Shown here: one piece after another, positions 31,923 through 44,800 of the stretch
Layout of the letters: every line of letters begins with the position of its first letter
How positions within the stretch are numbered: the first letter of the stretch is position 1
From: Fagopyrum homotropicum
Lineage: Eukaryota; Streptophyta; Magnoliopsida; Caryophyllales; Polygonaceae
Length of the DNA: 64,000 bases
NCBI GenBank assembly: GCA_033239125.1
Contig: BSWB01000005.1
Coordinates: 15,243,447-15,307,446 of the forward strand
Reading direction: 5' to 3'
Notes under the pieces: generated by a model
The model's database searches: none
The model's input: only the letters and a program-made list of their open reading frames with translations
Told to the model about the DNA's origin: nothing
Made by a program: the position numbers and the translations under genes

Positions 31923-34900
31923 CTATTCAAGGTGAAGTGGTGCAATCATGTCCACCGGAGCTCCCGGAATATATTTCTTCAAGCGGTGCCCATTCACTTT
32001 GAAATTCCCACAATGCTCCCCTCCTATCTCAATAGCTCCATGCGAAAAGATCTTCTTCACCACATATGGCCCGGTCCATCTTGATTTGAGCTTTCCGGGA
32101 AAGAGCCTTAGCCTTGAGTTGAAGAGAAGGACAAGATCTCCTTCATTCAACTCCTTGGGGATGATCTTCTTGTCATGCCATCTTTTGGTTCGTTCCTTGT
32201 AAATCCGGGCATTCTCATAAGCGTCCAATCGGATTTCCTCAAGGGCGTTTAGATCAAGCAACCTCTTTTCTCCCGCCTCCTTGAGGTCAAAATTTAGCCA
32301 CTTAATGGCCCAATAAGCTCTATGCTCCATTTCCACCGGAAGATGGCAAGACTTGTCATAGACTAACTTGTAAGGAGTGGTGCCAATCGGTGTCTTGAAG
32401 GCGGTTCTATATGCCCACAATGCGTCATTGAGCTTCATAGCCCAATCCTTTCTAGTTCTAGACACCGTTTTCTCAAGGATGACCTTTATCTCCCCGTTGG
32501 AGATCTCCACTTGGCCACTAGTTTGGGATGGTAAGGTGTTGCCACCTTATGAGTCACCCCATACTTAGCCAAAAGCGCTCCAAAGTTCCTATTTGTGAAG
32601 TGCTTTCCTCCATCACTAATGATCACCCTTGGTGTTCCAAACCTAGGGAAGATCACCCGGTTGAAAAACCGCACCACCACCTTGGCATCATTTGTAGGAG
32701 AGGCGATTGCCTCCACCCATCTTGACACATAATCCACCGCCAATAGGATATAGAGATTGCCACACGAGGAAGGGAATGGTCCCATGAAGTCAACACCCCA
32801 CACATCAAAAATCTCCACTTCTTGGATGTTGTTCAAGGGCATTTCATTCCTTCTTGAGATGTTGCCCGTCCTTTGGCAAGCATCACATGCCGCTACAAAA
32901 CCTTGCACATCCTTGAACAAGTTAGGCCAATAGAAACCAGATTGCAATACCTTTGCACACATCTTGTGTGAGCTAGCATGGCCTCCACATGGTAAGGAGT
33001 GACAATGCCGGATCACACTCTCCACTTCATCTTCCGGTATGCATCTTCTAAACATCCCATCCGGTCCTCTCTTGAACAAGAGTGGCTCACTCCAATAGTA
33101 ATGCCTCACATCGTTGAAGAACTTCTTTCTTTGTGCATATGTCAATCCGGGAGGCACTTCCTCACATACTAAGTAATTCACAATGTCGGCATACCATGGC
33201 TCATTTCCTCTAGAAACTTGGAACAAGCATTCCTCCACCATTTGCAATTGCTCATCTCGGAATGAGTCATCAATTGGAATGTCGTCTCTTCCAAGCTCCA
33301 ATGGAGGCAATCTACTAAGGTGATCCACCACGGAGTTCTCGGATCCCTTCTTATCTCGTATCTCTAAATCAAACTCTTGGAGAAGAAGGATCCACCGAAT
33401 CAACCTTGGTTTGGCATCCTTCTTTGTAAGTAGATAGCGGATCGCCGCATGATCCGTATAAACTATGACCTTCGCTCCAACAAGGTATGAGCAGAACTTC
33501 TCAAATGCATACACCACCGCCAACAACTCCTTCTCGGTGGTAGCATAATTGAGTTGGGCATCATCTAGCGTCTTGCTAGCATAATAAATAGCATGAGTAC
33601 GCCCTTCTTTCCTTTGCCCTAAAACGGCCCCGACGGCCACATCGCTTGCATCGCACATGATCTCAAATGGTAGACTCCAATCCGGAGGTTGCATGATAGG
33701 TGCGGAGATCAAGGCGTTCTTCAACCTACAAAAGGCTTCAAGACAATCCTTGGAAAAGACAAAATCAACATCCTTCATTAGTAGGTTAGTGAGAGGCTTA
33801 GAAATTTTAGAGAAATCTTGGATAAACCTCCGGTAAAAACCGGCATGCCCTAAAAAACTCCTTACCCCCTTCACCGAGGTAGGTGGCGGCAACTTCTCTA
33901 TCGTTTCAATTTTGGCCCTATCAACCTCAATGCCACGGTTGGACACCAAGTGTCCTAACACAATGCCTTCACTTACCATGAAGTGGCATTTTTCCCAATT
34001 CAAGACAAGATTTGTCTCCTCACATCTTTGCAATACTAATGACAAGTTAGCCAAACAATTATCAAAGGAAGAACCATAAACCGAGAAATCATCCACAAAC
34101 ACTTCCATGATATTTTCTATGTATTCCGAAAAGATAGCCATCATACACCTTTGGAAGGTGGCGGGTGCATTACACAACCCAAATGGCATTCTCCTATATG
34201 CAAAAGTACCCCATGGACATGTAAAGGTTGTTTTCTCTTGGTCATTGGGGTGGATAGGGATTTGGAAGAATCCACTATAGCCATCTAGATAGCAAAAATG
34301 AGAGTGTTGAGCTAACCTTTCTAGCATTTGGTCAATGAAGGGGAGAGGGAAGTGATCTTTCCTAGAGGCCATGTTCAATTTCCTATAATCAATGCACATC
34401 CTCCACCCCGTAACCGTCCTAGTCGGGATTAGTTCATTGTTCTCATTAGTCACTACAGTCATCCCACCCTTTTTAGGAACTACATGAACGGGACTAACCC
34501 ACTTACTATCCGAGATAGGGTAGATAATTCCCGCATCTAGCAATTTGATGATTTCCTTTTTGACTACCTCTTTCATTATAGGATTCAATCTCCTTTGATG
34601 TTCAATAGAGGGTTTGTGGTTATCTTCCATCATTATCTTATGCATGCACAAAGAAGGCTTAATGCCAACTAAATCATCAATAGTGTATCCAATGGCTTTC
34701 CTATGCAATCTCAGTTCATGCAACAACTTAGCAAGTTCATCATCACTCAAGCATGCATTAACAATCACCGGATATGAAGAATTTTCACCAAGAAATGCAT
34801 ACTTTAAATGAGAGGGGAGGGGTTTAAGTTCAAGTGAGGGGGGACCTTTATCGATTGGAGATGATCCAAACAATGTTGGATGAGATGAATCCAAAGCAAA

Positions 34901-37666
34901 TGCAGCTCCTCCAAGGCTCCTAGAGGCGTGATCATCATCAAGGACTGGTCCAGGGAAATCCACGGTTGGAATCACGGCTTGCCCAACTTCCACGGCCGTG
35001 GTTCTTGCCAAGCTTGCTTCTCGGAGTTGTCCAGAAAGTTTGACGGCCGTGGAACGTAAATCTCGACCGTGGAATTTGCAGTTGTTCAACATCTCTTCGT
35101 GGCTTTCAAATCCAACTCTTGGCTCCTCTTCCAAGGCTTCCAAGGCCTTGATCTCTTCATTGCAAGCCTCCTCAACACCTTCTTCCATCATACTCAAGGT
35201 AAGAACCTTCTCCAAGGGATCCTTGATCAAGATCGAGCTCACAACTTCTCTAGATTCTTCTTGCTCAACTATGTTGAAGACATCCTCATCAAGGGTTGGC
35301 CCTTTCATCATGGTGGATAGCTTGAACTTGATGTTCTCTTCTCCAATGTTGAAGGAGAGAGTCCCGTTCTTGCAATCCACTAGGCATCCAGAAGTGGCTA
35401 GGAAAGGTCTTCCTAAGATGATGGGAACCGGATAATCCGCCGGAATGTCCAAGACGACAAAGTCAATTGGCACATAGAATCCTCCTAGTTGCACCGGAAT
35501 GTCTTCTAGAATCCCAACCGGATGAGTGATAGAACGGTCCGCCATATAGAGGGTCATCTTGACCGGCTTTGGCTCTCCTAGCCCGACCTTGTTGCAAAGT
35601 GCAAGCGGTATGATACTTACACTTGCTCCAAGATCACAAAGGGCCTCGTACTTCACATCTCCCACTCCTATTGGGACGCAAAAAGAGCCCGGATCCCTTA
35701 GCTTGGGAGGCATCTCTTCCTTCATGGTTTGGATCAATTCCGAGGATCTCTTGGTCATTCTTATCTCCCCATACTCCTCCAACTTCCTTTTGTTGGAGAG
35801 TATTTTCTTCAAAAACTTGCCATATGCCGGTATTCCTAAAATGGCATCCATGAACGGAATGTTAATATGTAATTTGGACATTAGTTCAAGGAACTTACCA
35901 AAGTGATTGTCCAAACGAGCTCTCGCTCTTGATTGTGGGAACGGTAGTGGTGGCTTGTACGGAGGCGGTGCCACATAGGTTGGCTCTACATCCTTGCTCT
36001 TGCCTCCATCTTCTTGCATTCTTCCCTCTTCTACCACTACTTGCTTTTCCTTAGCTTGGTCCTTGGGCAAAGGATCCTTCATACTCAATCCACTCCTTGT
36101 TGTGATAGCCAACACTTGGCCTCTTGGGTTGTCTTCGGTTCTTCCGGGAAGCTTTCCCGGATCTCTATGGGCTTCACCCGCCTTTTGGAACACTTGTGCT
36201 TCCAAGACCTTTTGAGCCTTAGAGATTGAAGTCACGGTGCTCTCAAGACCACTTAACCTTCCTAGCAATTGCTCAAACATTATTTCGGTTCTATCCTTGG
36301 GAGGTTGAGTGAAGCCGGGTGGAGGTTCTTGTGAAGCTCTTGGTGGTGGAGTTGAGCTTGTGAAAGCGGGAGGGTTCAAGGCTCCTTCCGGGTTAGAGTA
36401 AGAAAATCCGGGATGGTTGTGGTTGGGCCGGTAATTGTTAAATTGCCGGTTGTTGTTGAAACTCCTTGGGCCTTGGTAATTGTTGAAGTTGCCCCTTCCC
36501 ATATAATTCACATCCTCCTCCTTGGAAGACAAGTTGGCTTGTGGAAGCACTTGAGGGGTTGCTTGGTTCTTCAAAGTAGTAGCACACAACTCCCTCAAGG
36601 ACTTCAACTCATTGTTGATGGCGTCAAGCTTGAAATTGCTCATGGTGACTTCACTCACCTCATATGCTCCCGCCTTCCTCCCTTCACTCTTCCTATGGGA
36701 GTATTTCTCAATCACTAGAGCTTGCTTCTCCACAAACTCCCAAGCATCATCTACATGTTTCTCCATGAATGTCTCACCAGAAAGAGATTGGAGCTTGAAT
36801 TGGCTATCTTCGTCAAGTCCCTTGAAGTAGATCTCCAATAGCTCAATTTTCGGGATGCCATGGTGTGGACAATCAAGGAGAAGATCTTTAAACCTCTCCC
36901 AAGACTTGAATAAACTTTCTCTATCCTTCATCACGAAGGCATTGATCTTCCCTCTTAACTCGGTAGTCTTGGAAGGTGGGAAGAACTTAGTCAAAAACTC
37001 GGTTGTCATCTCCTCCCAAGTATCAACTCGCCCTTGTGGAATAGATTGATACCAAGCCAAGGCTTTGTCCTTAAGAGAGAAGGAAAAAGCCCTAAGCTTA
37101 TGGTTGTTGCTCTCCAACCTTGGCGGTCTAAGAGTCTCCATCAAGATCTCATAGTTCATCAAGTGTTGATGAGGAGACTCTCCTTCCATCCCTCCAAATT
37201 GATTATGCCGGATCATTTGTAGAACTTGAGGGCGGAGCTCATAGTTGTGGGTTGCGGGATCTCCTAGGTTCACACCCGGTCGGTGTGCTCTTTGTGCCGG
37301 ATCCATACGTCTCCCTAGGGTTTGTGGCTCCTCAATAGCGATAGGAACAACCCTAACATTAGCCGCCGGCTGCGGTTGTGGTGGAGGAGGGGGAGGTTGT
37401 CGGCGATTAAGCTCTCCTTGAACAAGGGCTTGCCTAATCTCCTCAATCTCCCTCCTAATTTCCTCTTGCCTCTCATTGGCAAGTCTCCTTTCTTCCTCCA
37501 AGAGCTCATCTCTTAGCCTTATTTGCTCTAAGGCTTCATCCAACTCAGCTTGGAGGTTTCTTCCGGCCATCTCTTTCTCTTTTCGGATGTTCTTGGATCT
37601 AGATCGAAGGGTTTTCTCCGGTTCGGGATCGAATGGAGCTAAATCCTTGCCACGAGATCTTCGCAT
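31923..37666 (-). pseudogene. C gag-pol polyprotein with one frameshift
   Basis: One ORF of ~1725 codons. I prefer the ATG at 37666 (MRRSRGKDLA), because the B gag starts with the same MRRSR. Order: coiled-coil N-terminus, gag capsid (MDPAQRAHRPG, then LAWYQSIPQGRVDTWEEM and FPPSKTTELRGKI), protease (ALCDLGASVSIIP, near residue 690 of the open frame), RT (VDDFSVYG, near 1200), RNase H (MCDASDVAVG, near 1350; YTDHAAIRYLL), and integrase zinc finger (HCHSLPCGGHASSHK...CDACQ) and core (VDFMGPF, ISDGGKHF). A one-base deletion near 32518 puts the catalytic Glu segment and C-terminus in another frame (32510-31923). A CACGGCCGTG cluster lies in the protease-RT linker (34958-35075). Confidence 0.9.
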
Positions 37667-37783
37667 ACACCTAAAGAGTAATAGATGTCCTGAAAAGCAA
37701 AGACACAAACCAAAAAGAGATCAAAAGCAACAAGAAAGATCTACACTAGAAACAATCACAAAATAGACTCAATCTAGACCTAG

Positions 37784-37801
37784 TCCCCGGCAACGGCGCC
37801 A
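37784..37801 (-). other. C primer-binding site (tRNA-Asp)
   Basis: The plus strand reads TCCCCGGCAACGGCGCCA, the reverse complement of the site in D, six bases from the right LTR. Confidence 0.92.
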
Positions 37802-37807
37802 AAAACT

Positions 37808-39636
37808 TGTTACGCTAAGATCGTGTGATGCGCAATTGGGTTTTAAATTTATACTCGTTATATTTCTCCTAACTCCTAGCGAACCCGCAGTGTACGGGAC
37901 GTTCGTAGTAGGGATAGTATTCCGAGGTCGAACACAAAGACTAAGGTGAAATTGACTCGATTTGTGATTGAGTATAGCAAAGAACTAGGTTGGAAGAGAA
38001 GAAAGAAATAAAGAAATGAAAATCTCAAATGTTTTTGGTTGGTTTTTTGGTGATCAATCAAAGATCACAATTCATGCAAGTAATCGATCAATCAAACTAT
38101 AAATCAACACAAATAAACAACTAAACAAGATGTAGATCAAAGAAAGAAAAGATGGATTCTAGGGATTGGAAGTTCCGGTTATGGCATAGGACTCAAGCTA
38201 TCTATTCATTCTTGGATTAACTATGTTGGGGTTAAGTGTTTCTAGATTGGGATTAATTACCGGGTAGGTCTCATGATCCACTAGTCCATTCCCTAAGTCT
38301 CATTACCGGGTAAGTCTCTAAGAACTTAAGGGATGGAATTCTACTCGAACCGGATTGCTAACTTAAGATCCAACCTATCCTCACCGGGTAAGTCTCGGAA
38401 GGGCTAGTTTTAAGCTACTATCCAGCACACTAAATCCAATGGCGGCTTATTAGGCTCACCACTACCTAAGGTTAGTTATCTTTGGAATCTAAGAGTAAGG
38501 ATTACCGGGTAAGTCTCTCCTAACAGTTAGTTGCTAACACTAGGTCACCCTAGGATAGTTTTAACTCAACAAACACTTAGGATTTCAACATTCTAACAGT
38601 CTAAGATTAGATCCATCGAACCAGGAAAATCACGGTTTGTTCTACCTAAACCACGGCCGTGGTCTGGCAAGAACTGGCAGTGATTCCTAACAGAGGATAC
38701 GTTCATACAAACAAGTCATCCAAAGATAAATCTAAGTCCGTCCTATCATAGCCCTAGCCATAACCATCCTTTCCTTACCCTAGAACCACATCAATTTAGC
38801 CTACAACATTCATAATAGAAATCAAAACAAACAAACATAAAATCATAACATCCATTGCAAGATAATGAAGGAAAAGAGATGCACAAGTGAACTTTAAAAC
38901 AAACCAAGCTGAAATTAGAATTAGAACAACTTACAACCCTTCCAAAGAAGGTTTAAAGGTTCACAAAACTCTAGAAATAGAATCCAGAAATCTTCACTAC
39001 AAAAACTAGCAAGAATGGCAATGGTGTGTGTGTTCTTCTTCTCCTCTTCAATGGAACTCTTCTTCTTCTCTTTTACACTTTCCTTCCTAGAAAAACTTTT
39101 TGTTGAGAGAATATATTTTGTTAGAGAGAAATGGATAATGGATGAGCTGCTCCCAACTACTCCCAGCTGCCCCTCACAACCCATGAAGGATCACTTTTAT
39201 AACAAACTTGCATGAGCTGGCCATGAGAGTCGTGGCACAGCTGTCACAAGAATCTGGCAAAAACCACGGTTGATTCCACGGCCGTGATCTGTCAGAGAAC
39301 CGTGATTTTGTGCAGAAACTTTGCCTTGGATCATTAAGCTGTGATTTGGTGCATGGCTAGTGTTGGCAAGGTTCCATGAGTCCTCCTTAGCCTATAGCTT
39401 GTGTCCTAATGGGTCCGAGGGTGTGTCGTCTAGATGAACGATCCTCAAACGCATCGTTTTAGCTCCTAAATTTCCCGAAATACCTACAAAACACGCACAA
39501 GTCCGTGTAGACATCTATCTCGACAAAATACATGAATTGAGTGCAAAATGTCTCGAACCAATGCTAAACCATGCATGAATGAGCGAGAATTCTATCTAAA
39601 TGATTACCTAAAACTAACCCATAAATCGTGTTATCA
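37808..39636 (-). repeat. C 5' LTR (right copy, 1829 bp)
   Basis: The partner of 28420-30248. The TATA box is read from CTTTTATA at 39194-39201 and it is followed by target duplication GTAGC. Confidence 0.95.
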
Positions 39637-39641
39637 GTAGC

Positions 39642-41042
39642 CCACTCTGGCATCTGCTCATACCAACCCGGAGCCTGGCTGTACCACCCCGGTGCATCTG
39701 ACGGTGCTGGTGCTGGTGGCAGTGGCTGTTGTGCAGACCATGGTGGTGGAGCTCCGTACCACACAGGAGGGGTCTCCATCCAAGTGGGTCTCTCGCTCAC
39801 GCTGGCGCGGCGAGAAGATGAACCTGAAGCTCTGGCGGGACGTGGAGAACGTCTAGGCATATCAGAAGCTATGTCCGGCTGATCCGGAAATGTGCCAAAG
39901 TCCTGCTCGGCTCCTCCTCCTCCCTCATATGGATCTCTCATCTCCTCCTCAACTACCGGTGGTGGTGGGACATATGGAGGGGCTGCAATCCTGTTCGCAT
40001 GCATAGCAGTGAACGTCTCCTTTCAGTTATGGCGTCCAGCCATAATGGAATACTCTGGGAGCCACTCAATGCCCCTCCCCGTCCTGCTCTCCCATGGCAT
40101 AGCTGTATAAGGTGGACCTCTATGGGTGGGAAAGATGAGACCTCTAGTCATGAAGGCCTGGAGTCCTAGGGGTACAGCAGGAATGCGTGTGTAGGCGGAG
40201 AAATCTACCCCTAACATCCTAGCAAGGTGGGTGACTATCCCACCATATCCAATGTTGCCCGCCCTGTTGTTCTTTAGCTTGCTCATGGTAGCAGCTAAGA
40301 GGGTGGCACAGTCAGCAGGGCGTCCATACAACATAGAGTACAGAAGAAAGAGCTCATCCGTCTTGATCTTCTGAGGTGTCTCCGTCCTAGGGAAGAGACA
40401 CTCAGAAAGTACCCGGTGAGCAATCTTCAAGGCTAAGTGATACATCAACTTAGCCTTGGTATCAGCTGGTTGCCAGCGGTCCTCGCTGGCATAGATCATA
40501 GCGACCTCTTCCCAGAAATCCTTGGCGTAAACGCCGCTGGGGAAATGATCATTAAAGGTCTCTTGGAACCCAAAGAAGGCTCCAAACTCCCGGATGGAGA
40601 AATCATAGTTCCTTTCCATCAGACAGAAAGAAACTGTCCTATCAACGTGGCTGTGCTCAAAAGACGTCACAACCTCTCTCGTGATCTCCTCGTAAGCGTC
40701 TTCTCGGATAGCCGAGAAGACAACTAATCCGGCTCTATCCAAGAGCCAAGTAAGGTCATCTATGATGTGTAGAGGAGCTAAATCCTCCAACATTAGGTAC
40801 CTAGGTCCTATAACAGCCCTCTTGTGGATCCTCTCTAAGGCGTCGAGATGATCCTCGTGAATGGTAGGAACCTTAGGGCTAGGAGGTGAAGGAGATGAAG
40901 GTGATGATGGAGGTGAAGGGGAGGAAGGTGGTGTTGCTCTAGAGGATGAAGAGGAAGAGGGGTTACCCTTCCTCTTTTTATTCTTATCCTTCTCCTTGTT
41001 CTTATCCTTATTTCTCCCAGAAACTCTCCTCACAAAATCCAT
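39642..41042 (-). pseudogene. B env-like (ATHILA ORF-1 type) protein, main part
   Basis: The frame is open from 41159, but MDFVRRVSGRNKDKNKEKDK at 41042 is a better start, because the codons before it consist of the CACGGCCGTG word cluster seen in leaders. A Lys-rich and Ser/Pro-rich start is followed by blocks shared with A: RAVIGPRYLMLEDL, FCLMERNYDFSIREFGAFFGF, AKDFWEEVAMI, DRWQPADTKAKLMYHLALKIAHRV, RTETPQK, GNIGYGGIVTHLARM. A TGA at 40023-40025 interrupts it. The same frame continues (MHANRIAAPPYVPPPP...) to the C insertion and ends at 28258. A structural or nucleic-acid role is inference; no membrane segment is evident. Confidence 0.75.
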
Positions 41043-41872
41043 TACTGTTGAAAACCACGGTCTGTTCTTGGTGTTCCACGGCCGTGGAAGTGACAGAGAC
41101 CGTGGTTCGTCTCGACTTTTCTCAAAACTCAGCAGATAATCACCAAACTCAGCAGTCAATCAGTCCTATGCTAATTCCTTCCAATTTCATTCAGTTCTCC
41201 TACAAATGCTAGCAAAAACGAAGCCGAATTGACAAAGATAGAGAAAGAACCAAAAACCTAGGGTTTCGGATTTTAGAATCCGAATTGTGCTTTCTCCAGT
41301 GGTTTGCCGCTCGATTTGTTGCTTGGATCTCGTTGGTGATCGGATTTGCTTCAGTTTGGGTCGAAGAATCGTTGAAAACGATTAACGAACGGAGAATTGA
41401 GGTGAAGGGCGTGATTTCGGCGAAAGAGGGCGTGTAATTGGGTTTTTGAGATGTGTTTTGTGAAGAACGTGGTTTATATAGTGGCCGGCAAAATTTTTGA
41501 AAACCACGGTCTATCGGGGGGTTCCACGGCCGTGGAATTGTACGGAACCGTGGTTTTGGTGATTTTTCAAAGGCTTTTGGAAATTACGGTCAATGTAGCT
41601 GTCACGGCCGTGGTTTAGGCCGTGGAACTCTCTGTAATGCTCCAAAGTCCAAGTTTCTTCACTTTTCTTCAAACTTTTTCTTTCCCTTTCCTTTTCCACT
41701 GTTCCTACATCCAAAAACACGAACACACCGGAAGGAATCGAAGGCAAAACAAAGCAAAAACGTCTAAACTAAGCTAAACTATGAATCGAAAACAAAAAAT
41801 GTAAATGCAATACCTTGGTTTGCCTCCCAAGAAGCGCTTTGTTTAAGGTCCGTAGCTAGACCAAATTCGCAC
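41043..41872 (-). other. B junction between pol and env-like ORF: hairpin, word clusters, internal TATA box
   Basis: Non-coding. In minus-strand order: the post-pol hairpin (41814-41831, one mismatch), CT-rich sequence, a dense CACGGCCGTG cluster (about 41500-41630), the TATA box (41473-41480), an A/G-rich leader and another cluster just before the env-like ATG (41049-41108). It parallels A 11389-12154. Confidence 0.65.
41473..41480 (-). promoter_or_regulatory. Candidate internal promoter TATA box upstream of B env-like ORF
   Basis: Reverse strand TATATAAA in the context GGCCACTATATAAACCACG, about 430 bases upstream of the preferred env-like ATG, with a word cluster immediately upstream. Confidence 0.5.
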
Positions 41873-44800
41873 TTATTCGAGTGCGGTGGGCGCGAACTCT
41901 TTAGCTTGGAGTTCCGGCGTATACTTCTTGAGTCGTTGACCGTTCACCTTAAAGCTTCCGCCCGCTTCACCCCATACTTCAACTGCACCATGGGGGAAAA
42001 TACGTTTGATTAGAAAAGGTCCGGTCAACGAGATTTAAGCTTACCTGGAAAGAGGCGAAGCCTTGAATTGAAGAGGAGAACTTGATCTCCTTCTTTGAAG
42101 TCCTTTGGAATGATATGCTTATCATGCCAACGCTTTGCTCTCTCCTTATAAATCTTGGCGTTCTCATAGGCGTTCAAGCGGAGTTCTTCAAGCTCATTAA
42201 GGTTCAAGAGACGCTTCTCTCCCGCTTTCTTCATGCTGAAATTCAACCATTTGATAGCCCAAACCGCCTTATGCTCCAACTCTACCGGTAAGTGACAAGA
42301 CTTCCCATACACAAGGTTGTATGGTGTGGTTCCTATGAGAGTCTTGTACCCAGTCCGGTACGCCCACAATGCATCATCAAGCTTCAAAGACCAATCCTTC
42401 CTAGTCCTTGAAACCGTCTTCTCTAGGATTCCTTTGATCTCCCGATTTGAAAACTCAACTTGTCCACTAGTTTGTGGATGATAAGGGGTGGCGATCTTGT
42501 GAGTAACCCCATACTTAGCTAGAAGAGCTTCAAAGCGCCGGGCAATGAAGTGAGAACCTCCATCACTAATGATAGTCCTTGGTGTCCCAAATCGTGGGAA
42601 GACGGTCTTGTTAAAGAACTTAACCACCACCATGGCATCATTGGTGGGAGAGGCAATCGCTTCCACCCATCTAGAAACGTAATCCACCGCCAAGAGTATG
42701 TATTGGTTTCCACAAGATGATGGGAACGGTCCCATAAAGTCAACTCCCCAAATATCGAAAATCTCCACCTCTTGGATGTTATTGAGAGGCATCTCATTCC
42801 TCCTAGAGATATTTTCTGTTCTTTGACAAGCATCGCAGCAGGAAACAAAGGATTGCACATCTCTAAATAAAGTAGGCCAAAAGAATCCAGATTGCAATAC
42901 CTTAGCGCTAGTCTTGTTCGAACTAGCGTGTCCTCCACAAGGTAGTGAATGACAATGACGGATGACACTTTGCATCTTATCTTCCGGCACACATCGCGGA
43001 ATAATGCCATCCGGACCTCTCTTAAAGAGGAGAGGTTCATTCCAAAAGTATTCCCGGACATCCTTAAAGAACTTCTTTCTTTGTGCGTAGGATAATCCGG
43101 GCGGTATCTCCTGACAAACCAAATAGTTAACAAAATCAGCAAACCATGGTTCGTTACCTTTGGAGATCACATCGATGCACTCCTCTATAATGTGTAGGTG
43201 TTCGTCCGGGAAGGAGTCATCTATAGGTAAATGGTCGTCCTCTAGATGTGTTAGGCGACTCAAATGATCCGCAACAGAATTTTCTGAACCTTTCTTGTCG
43301 CGGATCTCTAGATCGAATTCTTGTAGGAGAAGAATCCATCTAATTAGCCTTGGCTTCGCATCCTTCTTTGCAAGGAGGTACCGGATCGCAGCATGATCCG
43401 TGTAGACAATCACCTTTGCACCTACAAGATAAGAGCGAAATTTATCAATAGCATAAACAATGCCTAAAAATTCCTTTTCCGTAGTGGCGTAGTTGAGTTG
43501 CGCTTCATCTAGCGTCTTGCTAGCATAGTATATGGCATGGGTTCGCCCTTCCTTTCTTTGTCCAAGAACAGCTCTTATAGCTACGTCACTAGCATCGCAC
43601 ATAACCTCAAAGGGAAGGTTCCAATCCGGAGGTTGGATAATAGGTGCTGAAATTAGAGCTTCCCGAATCAAATTGAACGCATCTAAACATTCCTGCGAAA
43701 ACTCAAAAACCGCATCCTTCATCAATAGATTAGTAAGAGGTTTTTGATATTTTAGAGAAATCCTTTATGAAGCGCCTATAGAATCCAGCATGTCCTAGGA
43801 AACTTCTTATCCCTTTCACCGAAGTTGGGGGAGGAAGCTTTTCTATAGTCTCTATTTTTGCCTTATCCACCTCAATCCCTCTACTAGAGATTAAGTATCC
43901 TAAAATAATTCCTTCCTTAACCATGAATTGACACTTCTCCCAATTAAGAACTAGGTTAGTGTCTTCACACCTTTGTAATACAAGAGAAAGGTTAGAAAGG
44001 CAATTGTCAAAAGAGGAACCGTATACGGAGAAGTCATCCATGAAGACCTCCATTATTTCCTCTATGTATTCGGAGAAGATGACCATCATGCACCTTTGAA
44101 AGGTGGTTGGGGCGTTGCAAAGCCCGAACGGCATTCTCCTATAAGCAAACGTACCCCACGGGCACGTAAACGTGGTCTTCTCTTGATCATCCGGATGTAT
44201 CGGAATCTGAAAGAAACCACTATATCCATCAAGATAATAAAAATGAGAATGTTGTGCTAACCTTTCAAGCATTTGATCAATGAATGGCAATGGGAAGTGA
44301 TCCTTCCTCGTCGCATTGTTAAGCTTGCGGTAGTCTCTATGCACATCCGCCATCCCGTTACGGTTCGGGTAGGAATGAGTTCGTTATTCTTGTTGGTGAT
44401 GACCGTCATTCCTCCCTTCTTCGGAACTACTTGAACCGGACTCACTCACTTGCTATCGGAGATAGGGTAGATGATACCTGCATCAAGAAGTTTAAGAATT
44501 TCCTTCTTGACAACCTCTTTCATGGTCGGATTTAACCGCCTTTGAGGTTGTCTTGAAGTCCTAAAGTCCTCTTCCATTAATATTTTATGCATGCATAGGG
44601 AAGGTTTAATTCCTACTAAGTCCTCAATAGTATATCCTAAAGCTTTTCTATGTTTCCTAAGGACAACCATGAGCTTATTATGTTCATCTATGCTTAGATC
44701 GGAACTAACAATAACCGGAAAGGTAGAATTAGGTCCTAGAAAAGCGTACCTTAGATGACTATGAAGTGGCTTTAGTTCCATCGCTTTCGGAGCTTCCAAT

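Larger units (their letters stand above)
28420..39636 (-). mobile_element. C: nearly intact young Athila element without env-like ORF
   Basis: LTRs of 1829 bp each (28420-30248 and 37808-39636), target duplication GTAGC (28415-28419 and 39637-39641), and a tRNA-Asp primer-binding site at 37784-37801. One long gag-pol ORF is broken by a single one-base deletion. About nine differences between the LTRs are visible by eye. The region between pol and the 3' LTR has no env-like ORF, unlike A and B. Confidence 0.96.
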
